From the NCBI GenBank assembly GCA_034620365.1, contig JAQGEQ010000023.1, positions 310,001 through 374,000 on the forward strand: a stretch of 64,000 nt of DNA, read 5' to 3'. Position numbers and translations under genes: made by a program. The notes under the pieces were generated by a model. It searched no databases and had not been told where the DNA came from. It saw nothing but the letters and a program-made list of their open reading frames with translations. The stretch is from Pegea sp. RAD2-039. Its lineage: Eukaryota; Chordata; Thaliacea; Salpida; Salpidae. Positions 1 through 13,000 of the stretch are shown one piece after another (the first letter of the stretch is position 1; every line of letters starts with the position of its first letter).

Positions 1-3000
1 ATATCTACCAGAACAACCTTGAAGTATTCAAATTAGTTTTAGATGGAGAATTTAGAAATATGATGCTTATCAATTCTTAGACTTCTAAGCTTATTAAAAG
101 ATTAAAACTTGATCAGCTCATATCTATTTTCTTAATTTAAAAAAAATCTTACTTTGTATCCTAAAGTAAATCCATATTTATTTTCTATTGCAGGCCATGA
201 AATACTTGCGGAATAGGCCTTTCTTTCATAAATTGAAGAGGTTTTCACTGCTTCATCAGGAACTGTAAGTATATGATACTCAATATATCATTTACATTCA
301 GAAAAAAAAGTTGATTTATTTGTTAAAAATTTTATGTTTGTCATAAATTGTTTACTTTTTTTTATCTAGAATCTTACCAAGCTCTCCAGTATAAACTGTA
401 CTTATGTCGGACCACTCTCCTTTGAATCCTGCTAAATTACGAACAGAAATACGGACATTGTATGGTTTGTAAACTTGGTTTTCAATCTACAAAAACAAAA
501 TGTGAAAACTTAAAAAAGCTAAACTAAAGTTTCAATGAAAAATACAATAAGTACACTCAAACTTTTAATAAATTCAAAATATTCAATTTCTTAAAAAGTA
601 ATCACAAACTATATCACAAGTGCTTTTAAAACCGTCTTCTTTACTGTTGTTGTAAGTAAAGATCCTTTCAGTACTTACTTCTATAACAATGCTTCCTTCA
701 TTTGGATTTGATTGAATTTCTTCTATGGAGTCACTTTCAGAAGTGTTTTTCTTCCAAACCCTAACCACGTAAATAACTGACTCAGCTCCATAGAAAATTG
801 GGTCAAGCAGCTATTCAACAAATAAAGGGTATCACATTTTCGACAAATAATAAATAGTAGACTCGTTTAAGCTATTGATAAATGTTATAACAACTGATAA
901 TGGTTTATTTTTTAACAATTAGAATGTATGAGATATCAGCTTGATGATTTTATTTAACAATTTAAAGATATTGAAGTACCTCCCATCTTACAACAAGTTG
1001 ATTTGGGGTTCCACCACCTCCTCTTAGTATCTTTACTGTTTGCTGAGGTTCTGGACATAAATGTAAAACAATGAAACATACAAAAGAAGAATGTTCGTAA
1101 TGAGGTATTGGCATCATGTCTTACATGCTAAAATTTCATTGCGAATAATGGTGTTGTGTTTAGCTTATAGCTTCAATAAAACATTAAAATTTAAAATATT
1201 GATTCAAATTTTCTGCTTAATTGTAATTAGAATAATTTCTTTTAGATAAATTCTTGTAGTTAACTTGATTTGTTTACTTTGTAATTTGAATGTCTTTTTT
1301 TTTAAATATAATTACCTTACTATGTCAATTTTTTTAAATTTCATGTCAAGGTGGTTGAAAAAGTTTCTACACCGCAAAATTATAATTATAATTTTACATA
1401 ACTAATGTAATGTGTTGGTAACTAAGAATATAAACTCAAAGATAAGTCAAAATTTAGTTAAACTTGAACTTTTTTTTTGGTGACTGTAACATTTTGTAAG
1501 AATGTTGTTTAAAGTTTAAACAAAATCATGTTTTAATGATTATTTTTTCCAAATTATTTATAATTTTGTAAGACTGTTGATATTTGTGCATACTTATAAG
1601 TACGAGTTACTATAATTTAGTTACTTAACAATATTTTCAATGAAAATAGGTTTTAAACAATCTAAACAAAATCAAACGATGAATGAAAAACCAAGGAAAA
1701 TATCATCTGAAGATCTTTAAATACTTTAATAAAATCAAAAGCAACTTACCTCCAGGCTGGCTAAGTACAGGTACGCTGGGCTCGCTGTAAGCACCTCTGC
1801 CTACCATGTTAGTAGCTCTAACTCGAAATTGATAATTGTTGTAAGGTAGGAGGCCTTTTATCAAACATCCTGTTTCATTCACTAAAAGTCTTGGACTAGT
1901 TTCCACAATATACCATTCACCAAATGAACCGTTTATATATACTAGTCTTGCTTCTACATCTTGTGCAATTAGCGGTGATAGATTGATGTTAGCAGAACTC
2001 CATTGTAAGAGGACACCAACATCATCAGAGCTGGTTGTTTGAAGGTTCCTTGGTGGGCCTGGTACATCTATAAACAAGTTTAGTTTTAAATACTTTTCTT
2101 TATTTGGTTTTATAAACCTTTAATTTGTAGTTGAAATTCTTCAGAATCATTTCCAACTACTGTCTTCGCAACACATTTATAAGTTCCAGACTTGTCTCCG
2201 CTCGCTAAGATCTAACCAAGGACAGTTTTAAATCGTCAATTTTTTAAAGGCCTAATTAAAAAAACAGACAACTAAATATGAATCCATCACACCTCTAATG
2301 TTGATCCAGCTACATCAAAGCCGGAGTCTCCAAAACCAGAAATCTGTTGACCATTAAAACTCCATTCCCATGTTAAAGTGAGATCTTGATCATAAGTCGC
2401 CTTGCACCATAATATGGCCCAGTCTCCACTGATGACATGATCAGGTTGACCAGAGTTAGAGATGATTTCAGTTTTTTCTAAAAAACACAAGCAAGCTGAA
2501 AGAACTTGAAGAAACTAATTGAAGATTTTTACTAATTAGTTTAAATTGTTTATTCAGAAGTTTTCTCCTCCAATTTCTAAATAAAGTTTATTATTTCAGG
2601 ATAACTTCAAACCAAATATTTACTTTCAGTCAAGTAGTTTGCTTTATTTTATCTTAAAAGTCAATTTGTATAGTTAGATAGTTTACCAAAAACTTGCAGA
2701 ACTCCTGTTGAGTTGATACTTCCTCGGTGATTTGAAGCAGAACAAATATAAGTGCCAGCATCTTCTCGTAGTATCCCAGAAATCTTCAATCCAATATTAT
2801 CGACAGTGACTCTAATTATTAGATTATCTCATTTGTTATGCAAATTTATGTCAAATATTCTTTTAATAAAATCGGTTTAATCAATATTTTTACAAAACAA
2901 CAAATTCATTGATTTATTTTTCTCGTTTTACTGCAACATACAATCTAGTAAAAAATATCTTGAATTCTGTGAACCTAACAAAATTCACTTTTTTCTAATT

Positions 3001-6000
3001 AAAAAATAATTAATAAATGGAAATTTTATTCAAATTTACAAACCTATTTTGAGCAGCATCAATCTCATCATTAAAAATAATAACTTGTTCTCCGTTTCGA
3101 TACCAGGTAATAGAAGCAGGTGGCGAAGCAGATACTTTACATGGAAGAGAAAAGCTACCACCTACAGAAACCTTCATAATATCTGGCATAGTCTCAACAA
3201 ATTCAGGTATTGAATCTATAAAATTATCAAATAAAAAACTACTAAAATATCCAACAAGAGATGCAAACCAAATGCTCGTAGCTCAGCAGTAGATAGTATA
3301 GTGCCATGTTTGTTCTTTGCCACACATTGAAACATACCAGCATCGTTTTCATTGAAGTCATGAATATACAAAGTACTTTCTTGCCCACTTCCCACAATAT
3401 TTATTTTTGAAGTTTCCTCTTCCAACAGTTTGCCGTTTTTAATCCAAACTAACTCAGCAGGTGGTTCACCTTTAGCCCCGCAAGTAATAATTGCAGAAGT
3501 TGTGACGTCAACATCTTTTGAGTAAATTTCTTTAGTCCACTGTGGCGCGTCTGCATCATTCATAAATTTCTTTATTTTCATATCGTAAGCTTTGTAGTAT
3601 AGCTTTATAGTAAATGTATTTTTAAACATGCGTTTATAGCAAATATTATATAAAAAAAGTCTTTTAACTCACATTCAAGGCGTATTTCCGTCTCTTTAAA
3701 TTTGATTGAACCGTCATTTTTAGCTGTGCATCTATAAACTCCTTCGTCTTCTTCAGTGATGTTTGGTATCACCATCAGGCCGCTCCCATACTTTCTGCTT
3801 CCTTCAGGCATATCTCCATCCACTCTTGACCAGACTATTTCAGGAGTAGGACTGAAAAAAGTATGAAAAAGTTAAATGATGAAAAGAAAGTTTGTCATCA
3901 GATAATTATTTGATAAATCATTTACTCGAATTAGACGAAAACTTTTTATGTATTTTTATGATAAAACAAAACTCACAAGCCTCCTGCGAAGCATTCAAGA
4001 AAAGCCTTTTTACCGAAAACCGCGTAAGTTATTGGACTCGGCGACAACAGAAAGCTTACAGGAATATTATTTGAATCTATGATTGGAATATCGTCAAAGA
4101 AAACCTTAAGATGTTGATCTTTAACTTTACTTACTTGAAGATTCTACTTCAAGCTCGATTACAGATGACTGCTTTTCAACATTGCTTCCATTTAGTGACC
4201 AACCTTTTGATCTTACTTTGCAAACGTAAGAGTTGCTGTCAGAAAGCTGAAGATTTGCAAAATAAAGTGCCCCTGTTTGATAAGATACATAGATCCGAGG
4301 GTTTTCAGAAAGTGTTGTGTAAGTATTCCATTCTGGTTGTGTTTCCCATCCAAACGCTACTTGGTCTTCTACAAAGTAACATTTTAATTCATTTATTTCA
4401 ATTTGAAAAGATTCTTTTTTTAAAGCTCATTAAAATATCTTTTACTATTTCTATTATTTACTTATTGGTAAGTTTTGATTAAGTGTTGTACTGTTGTTAT
4501 AAATTTAATTTCTTAAACTGATTGAAGCAGATTTTCAGCTGTTTTACTGTTAATAAAAGTTAGCAAAATTTGAATCCAAATAAATTTGTTAGTATCTTTC
4601 TAATGATATTTTATTTTTACTGATTAAAAATGTTTCTTAGACTTGCTGTAAACTAGAGCAAGAAAGAAAAATCAAAACAAACCTCCATCAAAAAAAAGTT
4701 TGTTGTTAAATAATATTTTTGTTTAATAAATTTTAATATAATAAATAAAAATAAAATTTATCTGAAAATTTTCTTGAAAGTATCAAACTAGTTCTTTAAA
4801 AATAATTTTTCTTTAATAGAAGTTTAATGTTTGAAATTTAAAAAAAACTTTTCAGCAAAAGACAAAGTTTTTCATCATAAATAATTAAGTGCTCACTGCC
4901 ATTTTCAAATATTTCAACTCAGATAAGATAATCAGACAAGAAATCTTAATGAAAAAATGAAAAATGAATTTTACTTGGTTCATAATCTCTAAGACCGCTG
5001 CATTCCATTACCATGGACGCCTTACCAACACCTTTATGCTGAGAGCTTATATCTTCAAAGTCATCAATGTCTAGAAACAAACAGAACAATTTATTATAAT
5101 CATCTTTATTAAACTTTCTTAACAATTAATTCATACAAAACAGCCTACTGACATCCAAGTGTTAAGTTTCCAAAGTTACTGGCGATTACATTGTCACTAG
5201 AGCTACCGACTATGCATTGATATCCGCCAACATCAACTTTATCTGGTTTTTTTATTTGTAAGGTTCCTCCAATAAACTGATATTTTGAATCTTTGCATGG
5301 AAAAAATAGTTATTAAAAAAATTTCAAAACAGTCAATCAGATGTTTACTCAAAAAAACCGATTAACCAAATAAGCACAGATAACCTTTGTGTTTTCAAAC
5401 ATTATAAATAAAATATTTCGATTTAACTTGCAAATATTTATTAAAATGAAATATAGCTAAAACTATTTGCTGATTATTGAGAAATGGCTCTTAAAAGTTT
5501 TGAACTGATTGTAACAAAGTAGTTTAAATATTTCAACTTTTATATCAGCAAAAATGAATAATTGGTATTTACTTGTATCATCTTGTAAAACAACCAGGTC
5601 TTTCATCCAAGTATACTTTGGGTTTGGTATATTAGCTTTACATGTCATTGTGATAGTTGCTGTTGAATGTAGAGGTATAATTTGGTCTTCTGGCTCGATT
5701 TCAAACACTTTTTCTAAAAATCGAATTATTTGTTTTCAGAATTCATTTTCATATTTCAAAACATCTTTGTGGCTTTTTACATTATTTATGTAAATAATGA
5801 ATTTTGTAAATACTGTAAGTTGATCAGTTTGTGTTTCAAGTTTGTAAAATTTAGTATTTTACCAAAAAGTCAAATTAAACTGATATTAATTGTAATAATT
5901 AAAGATAAAATAATTTGAAAATGTTTGATTAAAAAAATAATAAAGCCTTAAAAAATCACTAACCAAATAGTCTACATAAAGTTACAATAATTATAAAAAA

Positions 6001-7076
6001 GGAATAACCATACAGGTTACAATATTTACTAAAGGATTTTTTATTAGTAGTTCTTATAGCTTTTAACCACACCCAAATTCTAAACAATAAAAGATGTGTT
6101 TGCATTTACACAAATTTTATCAGAAATTAAGCAAGTATATTGAGAAATCAAACACTTTAATAACTTCTCAAGTATCATTAATAATGTCCAAATTGTAGAT
6201 ACTAAATCTTTAAAGCATTTTTTTTTTTCAAAAAGATTTGTTATCTTTGAATTTTTTATAAACTTACACACTTGCAGTTTTATGAAGAAATCGTTTTAAA
6301 TATTTTAAGCTTCACATTTTACGTTTAAATATTAATAATTTCAACTCAAATTTTACCACCTTTTTGCATTAAACTTTATGCAAGCTAATTGAAAAAACTA
6401 TATTTTCGAATAATTGGCTAATTCAATTTTGTTATCATGAATAATTCGTTTTATACAAAAATTGTTCAAAAGGTTCTGCAATTACAATGCATAATGTATG
6501 ATGTATCTAACTAGCTATGTCTAGTTATATAGGAAAATGAGTCTTAATAAACAACTTTTAAAAGCTTTTTTTTCAAATAAATCTCTAACTTAATCTCTTA
6601 TTATTAAAATAAAAACTTAAAAATATGGTTCAATTACTATTGATTATCAATATTATGACAAATAGCAACAGATTTTAAAGTTGCTTTTAGAAAGAAATAA
6701 TATTTTGTTATTCTTTCCTTGTCTTTGTTTTGGTAAAATTAGATTAACTTTCTAAAAATAATTGCAAATTTTTAAAAAAGTAGTTTCATAAGGAGTCTAT
6801 TTTAGAAAAATAGTTTACTTAATAAAAAACAACTGTAAGTCTATAGTTGAAGTAAACTATAAATTTCTGATTATTTTCTATTTCCAGCTTTCAATTTTTT
6901 TTATAATTAAATCAAAAAAATTAAACTTAATTTAATTATAACTTTAATATAATTAAGTCAATAATTTAAAGTAAGCTAATTACAGCATCATAACCAGAGT
7001 ACGTACCTGCTTTGTTTGATGTAATTGCCATCATAAGCAGTAATGACAAAAACGAATAAATTTTGACAGTTATCAT
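1..7076 (-). CDS. L1CAM/neuroglian/neurofascin-family adhesion molecule (3' end beyond window)
   Basis: Transmembrane homophilic/heterophilic adhesion receptor of the L1 family, acting at the neuronal or epithelial surface. Eighteen phase-compatible exons on the minus strand: 7076-7007, 5713-5573, 5290-5153, 5070-4975, 4368-4135, 4076-3977, 3851-3673, 3550-3269, 3215-3044, 2811-2687, 2477-2293, 2211-2118, 2067-1750, 1050-980, 810-679, 486-378, 262-153 and 17-1 (partial), about 857 residues. A hydrophobic signal peptide (residues 1-20) is followed by six Ig domains, each with both cysteines and the core Trp (for example TMTCKAN..GGYQC, FLECFAGG..YRCTAKN, LWCKATYD..YKCVAKT), then FN3-1 (one exon, 2067-1750), FN3-2 (1050-378) and the start of FN3-3. 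Six Ig plus FN3 is the L1-family signature; the remaining FN3 repeats, membrane segment and ankyrin-binding tail lie outside. Several donors are non-standard (gtttgc, gtttgt, gtcagt, gtgtga). Family assignment is strong; paralogue is undecided. Confidence 0.9.
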
Positions 7077-7089
7077 TATTAAAGTATTT
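7077..7089 (-). other. Splice acceptor just upstream of the L1-family start codon
   Basis: Reading the minus strand, a pyrimidine run ending in tttttctag lies 13 nt before the ATG at 7076. It could be the 3' splice site of a 5'-UTR intron or of spliced-leader trans-splicing. The sequence shows only the acceptor-like motif; no matching upstream exon was recognised. Confidence 0.4.
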
Positions 7090-10000
7090 CTAGAAAAACA
7101 CAAAATTTGTACGAGTCAAAGCATATCAAAAGAAAGTAGACTTATTATTCTTCTACCTAAAATCATTTGCTTCTTATACTTTTTTTGAAGTACAAAACTT
7201 TAAAGATTTTTCTTAGATTGTAAAAATATAAAGTTTTTAAATAAAATTTTACAATTTTATGAAGATATTTGCTATAAATAGTTGAAAATTACTTTGAAAA
7301 TTGATCAATATTTTATAACTATTTTTTAGAATCGTGTAAAATTTTACAGATTTTCAAGCTTTAAAGACAAGATGATTTTGATAAATAAAAAGATTTATAA
7401 ACAATTTGAATGAATACTCACATTTTTGTACAATTTTTATTTTAAACCAACTGAGACATCAACAAAAAGAACTCAAAAACACTTTTAAATAAGATCTGTT
7501 ATTAAGAAAATATATTACAGTTAGTTTATTTGTCTACCTTTATTTTAAAAGTAACATTGCGTTTGAATTAACATCAAAAAATCATTATTATACTTCTTAT
7601 TATAAAGGTATTATATATTTAAGATAACCCAACCTACAAATACGTCTTAACATAAAATATTTGAAATGAATTAATTTACAAAAAACCTAAACGAATGTGT
7701 TCTGTACTATTAAATATGAATGTATAAATATATTTTACAAAACCTTTTATCTTTATTGTAAAGCATAAGCTTTTAATTAAGTTCATAATAAATTAAGAAA
7801 AATATAAATTCTTAAGTGATCTAAACACCACAACTCTGGTATAGTACTAAAAATACATCTAAATAAAAAAATCTGGTTTTTATAGTTTGAAAAAATGCTC
7901 TGCAAAATCAGTATTATGAAACTACTAAACTTAAAAAACTTATCTAAAAATTTGACTTAATGAAAAAGCTGTTAAAAATTTATACAAAACTTTATTTGAA
8001 TACAAACTGTTGTTAAACTTTAAATTTGATTCAATAATAAATCTTTCAGTTTTATTTGAAAACATGTTTTTGTTAGGCTGTGTCAAATTTTGAAGTATAA
8101 GCGCGTAAAAATATTATTTGAAAACTAATGTACAAAGCTTTTCTATCTGAACATAGTATTGGCTTAAAGTTGCAGCTTACAAAAAATCAGTTGCTATAAT
8201 AAAAGCTAGAATAAATTATTATTACAATCTCGAAAAACTATTATTGATATTGTACTTCAATTATTGAATACTCTATTAAGCTTTGCTAAGCTATCAAAAC
8301 AATTTATTCCTGCTTTAGATATAACTTCATAATAAGTATGAGTAGGAAGAGAAATCTAGGCTCTTATTTAAACAAAAATTTGGCTAACTAACTTTCAATA
8401 CAAAATAGTATAGTAAATACTACCAGCTAAAGTAAAGTTCTTAATTCAAAAACTTTTTGCCTCGTACTTAAACATACTTCAACATGATACTTACACTCTT
8501 TTGATAAATGATTACGATATCTCTGTTACTTTGTGTAGTAGTTTTGCCTACTTTGCATGAAAAGACAGATGCGTAGAGACTGAAATATTAGACAGATATT
8601 CATTTATCTTAGAGAGCTTAGAATGATTTAAATTTTCTTGTCAGGCTATTTTTGCATTAATATTCTTGCCAACTTAGAATCTTAAAAATTTAATTTAACT
8701 TGTCAAAATGTTTATTATTTTCAAAAAGGATTATATTAAAATTATAAAATTATAAAATTAGCAAAATAATTAGAAAGTATATTTAAAAGATCTAATTCTT
8801 TTCTGAAAGACTTTTAGAAAAATTTCAGCATTTTGTATAAAAATTTATTTGGTAACATTAAAGTAGCTACAAATTGTATTTCCATGTGATCAGCAGCTAT
8901 TTGCAACAATGTATAAGTTATAATGGAGCTTCCTGAAACTTTAAAAGGTTTTTTGAAACTATCTTTTAAACCCATCTTGTAGTTAAGCTGTTTTAGCATC
9001 TTTTTTTAGCGTTTTCATGCTTTATCCAAATTAGAAAGAACTTTAGGCTCAAATTGATTTTCGATAGACACGTTACTAGTAACTAAAAGCTTGACTCCTA
9101 CCAGCTCTAATTGAGAAATAAATCATTCATTTAAGAAAAATTTCCATTTAAGTTATATTTTGCTGGTTGTATTAGTCAATAAGCTTGTAAATCGTTTTTA
9201 AAACGCTCATGATGAAACGTTTTTAAACTATAATTTAAACGATAAAATCAAATTCCAAAACGATGAACTGTAAAAGTATAACAAGAAAAAAGCTGTTTAG
9301 TTGATGTAAAATTAAAAAGATGATTTCATTGGCAGCATTTTTGTTACTATTATTTGCTGATTGCTTTGATATTAGTTATTATTGCAACAACAACTGACTT
9401 TGATTTGATTTTTTCTGATTCAAGACTGATTGAATTAAAACAAAAACAATTTTGAAACTGGGAATAGGTATTACCATTTTGAAACTTTGAGACACAAGAC
9501 GAATGTTTCAGTTATAAATAATTGTTTATATCCAACTATTTATTATTATCACTCCTTTTTATATTCTGTTTTTCTCTATTCAATTGTTTATTAGCAAATT
9601 AAACTTTACGAGGTATCTAACATCAAAGTTAATTATTAAACTACTTCACGTCAAGTCCAATATTTGTTCCAGGCTTTAACCTAATATATTTTTTTGTCTA
9701 GCTTTATCATGCTTAGACCTTTTTAGAGTTTGAGGTTCAGCTTTTGAAAAATTGCTGCCCGTCAAAATAAACCTTTAGTGACAAATCAATTCCAATTAGT
9801 GTTCTGTTATCTTAAAGTTGGTCTTGGTAAGTATTTTACTCAGAAGTAATTAGATACTTCTAACTTCCAGTTATTACAAAACAACTGATAAAAGTATTCT
9901 TTTAATGTCTTAAAAACAAATTTCATCTTTTATTGTTTATTACGATATTTTATTGTAACATTTCTTCACAAGTCATTAAGGAATCTTAAAAGTCAAAGTG

Positions 10001-13000
10001 TCAAATCAACTTTATCAATTTTAGCAAGCTTTCTGTTATTTTTTTCTACTCTGCGTCAGATTTTAACCTAAATTACTAGTTTCACTGTAAAATTTTTACT
10101 TTACTGTCAAACAAGTACAAGCTTTATAAGCTAAGCTTTAAAGCATTTATTCAGTAGAATTGTTTACGAGTTTAAAGAAATGATTTTAAAATTGTTATGT
10201 CTTCGATAAATTTACATACAATCACTTAAAGATTAACTCTTTGAAAGTGACTTTTAGAGTTTTATTTATAAGTTTTATTTACAGTGAATCATAAGTTCAA
10301 CTAGAATATGAAAATAAATAAACAGTTCTACTCATAATTGTAAATTTGTAATGAAAAGTCTAACTAACATCTTTTCAATTCCTATCTACATACAAAACTA
10401 AACTTTGACTTACAGAAGAGTAAACTCTTTACAAACGATACTATTTTCTCTTCAAAATATAAATCAATGCTGTACTGATAATTTCAAGCCTAGACTTTGA
10501 TCTAAGAACAGAGCCGACTACAGATCTAGGTCATTTCTTAAAATCATCAAAACAAACAATATTAAAAAATCTTCAAAACTAAAGATCAACTTCATTAATT
10601 TTTCATTTCTAAATGACTCCCCCTTCCTACATTTGATCTGAGCTTTTTAATTCCTTAACAATGAGTATTTTTTCCCTCTTTTTTAGTTCTAGTACTCTGA
10701 TTAATGATTAATCTAATTTGAAGCTAGTATGAGTGTTTAATCATTTTTAAATTTGTAGTTATTGATTTACTTGAACTAATTTTTATATAGCTTCTGAACA
10801 TCAATTTATTAAAGTAAATTGAATTATAACTTTTAAATAAATTTATAAAACGTTAGTAATGAAATAACTGTAACTTATCCTTTGTTGCTATATGGATCTT
10901 ATTCAAAAATAACATAGAGAAAAATACAAGCATCGAAAGACATAAGAGGCTTAAATTTCAATTTAGTTCCTTCTTTAAAATTTATTCAAAATGATGTAGA
11001 AAATACTGAGCAGAGTTAAGCTTCATTAAATTAAGACTGATGAAAATACAAAATCAATATCAGTTTTAAACTATTCTAAAAGGAAACTATAATTATGAGA
11101 AAGACTAAAGTATTCACATGTATTTTTACAGATGCTAATTTAAATTTGATATAATAGTTATTAAACGAAACATTTAAAAGATAAAAAAGAAAAACAAATT
11201 AAAATGGAAAATGTTTTTTGTATTTGAATTGGTATTGTTCTTGAAATATTAGTTATTAGATAATTAAGAAAATTTGAAATTTTATTTAGAGCATTTATAG
11301 TTTACAAATCTTCCAAATTTATTATAAACTCATTTATAAAAACTTGCTGATGATATTCAGCTGACAGATAATTTGAAAATACTTATAATCGAAAACTGTT
11401 GTCAAAATTATTTACAAGGTAAATTTTAAAAAATTGATCAGATAATGCATTTTCTACAGTTCAATGAATTACCTTGTAATATCTTTTTGATAAAAAAGTC
11501 AGTGCTGCCACAAGATTTAAAATAAATACGAAAACTAACTAGACAAAGTAATAAGTGATTTATAAAATATTTTAAATCAATTTATTAAAAGACTTATAGA
11601 TGAAAAAATATCAAGTATATTTCATAAATATTATTCTATTACTAGTTCAAATGATTAGTATGAGTTATATAATTAAAATTAATTAACTAGTATCGTAAAT
11701 AACATAAAGATAACTTAAACAAAAAAGAGATAATCTTTTTTAAATTGAAATTGTTTAACTTTCAAATAAACTGACTTTAAAATAAATTGTCTTACAAATA
11801 GCGTTTCTTAAAATCAATCTGACTTCGTTTAATCTGACCTTTTGAGTAACTCTAAAATAAAATTAATAACTGCAGTAAATTATCTGAACTTACAATTGTA
11901 ATATATTTTCAATTTCATTGACTTCAGTGATTGAAAACATTCTTACAATGTTGATAATAACATTTTTTTACATTCTAAATTAAATTCACTAGCTGTTTGT
12001 AGTCTATTAGAGTTTAAAAAGTAAATACAATGCTAAATATTGTTATTTATTTAAGATAATTGACTTATTCTGAAAAATGTTATAACTAAAATAGTGCTTA
12101 GTCTTATAAAAAAATTTAAACATGAGTTTATTTCGAAGACAAATTTCTTTTTACTCTATTTATTCAACCTTAATATTTCAAAAGGAATTATCAAACAAAA
12201 AATAAAAAGCCCAGTTTGTTACAAGAGTTTTATCTTTTATCTCCCTAGTGTAAACAGAGTTTTTTTGTTTGTTCAAAATTCATTATTGATGCAAAAATAT
12301 CTGGTTTGAAAAGTAAACACAAATTACTTATTAAATTGAAATTAGTTTGTGTATGGTTATCTTATTCAATTAATATTATAATCAAATTTGAACACAGCGG
12401 GTGCTGTAGAAACTTAGGCAGCATTATTTTGATAATATTTTGACTGAAAATCTTCTGATGTTAGACATAATGTCCCAAGAGACCTAGTCAACTTGCTTAT
12501 GACATACGAGCTGTAGTTTCGTATTTTCTTCTTATCAGTTTTTCATCAGCATACTTTACCGATGTATTTTACTTCTTGGTAAATAAATGATTACTAACTG
12601 AGTAAACATTTTTGATCTTTTGAAGCTATCTTACCAAAGAATCTGTTTTCAATTGCAAATAGATTTACTAAAAAGTAAAAAAAATTAATTTTAAAGTAAA
12701 TAATAAATTAATGGACGTGATAAAAAACTCTTATAATAATAATGATAATATATAATATCATTTTAAATGATCTTTAATTTTCATTAAATAAAAAATCTAA
12801 AAAGCGATTAACTACAACTTTTCAAACTTATCAAATTAACTTGAAACAATCTTTTCGATTTTTTCATAAGTTTTATTTTTTCGAATTAGATTGTAAATGA
12901 TCATTTCATCTATTAACATATCAGCTATATATTAAATGTATTGTGTACTTTATATCTGTTTAAACACAACAACTTGATTTTGTATTATTAACATCACCGG

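Noticed and set aside
12094..12309. 71-codon plus-strand frame in the first desert
   Set aside because: Composition is dominated by Lys, Phe, Leu and Ile as expected from AT-rich DNA; no homology or splice signals seen.
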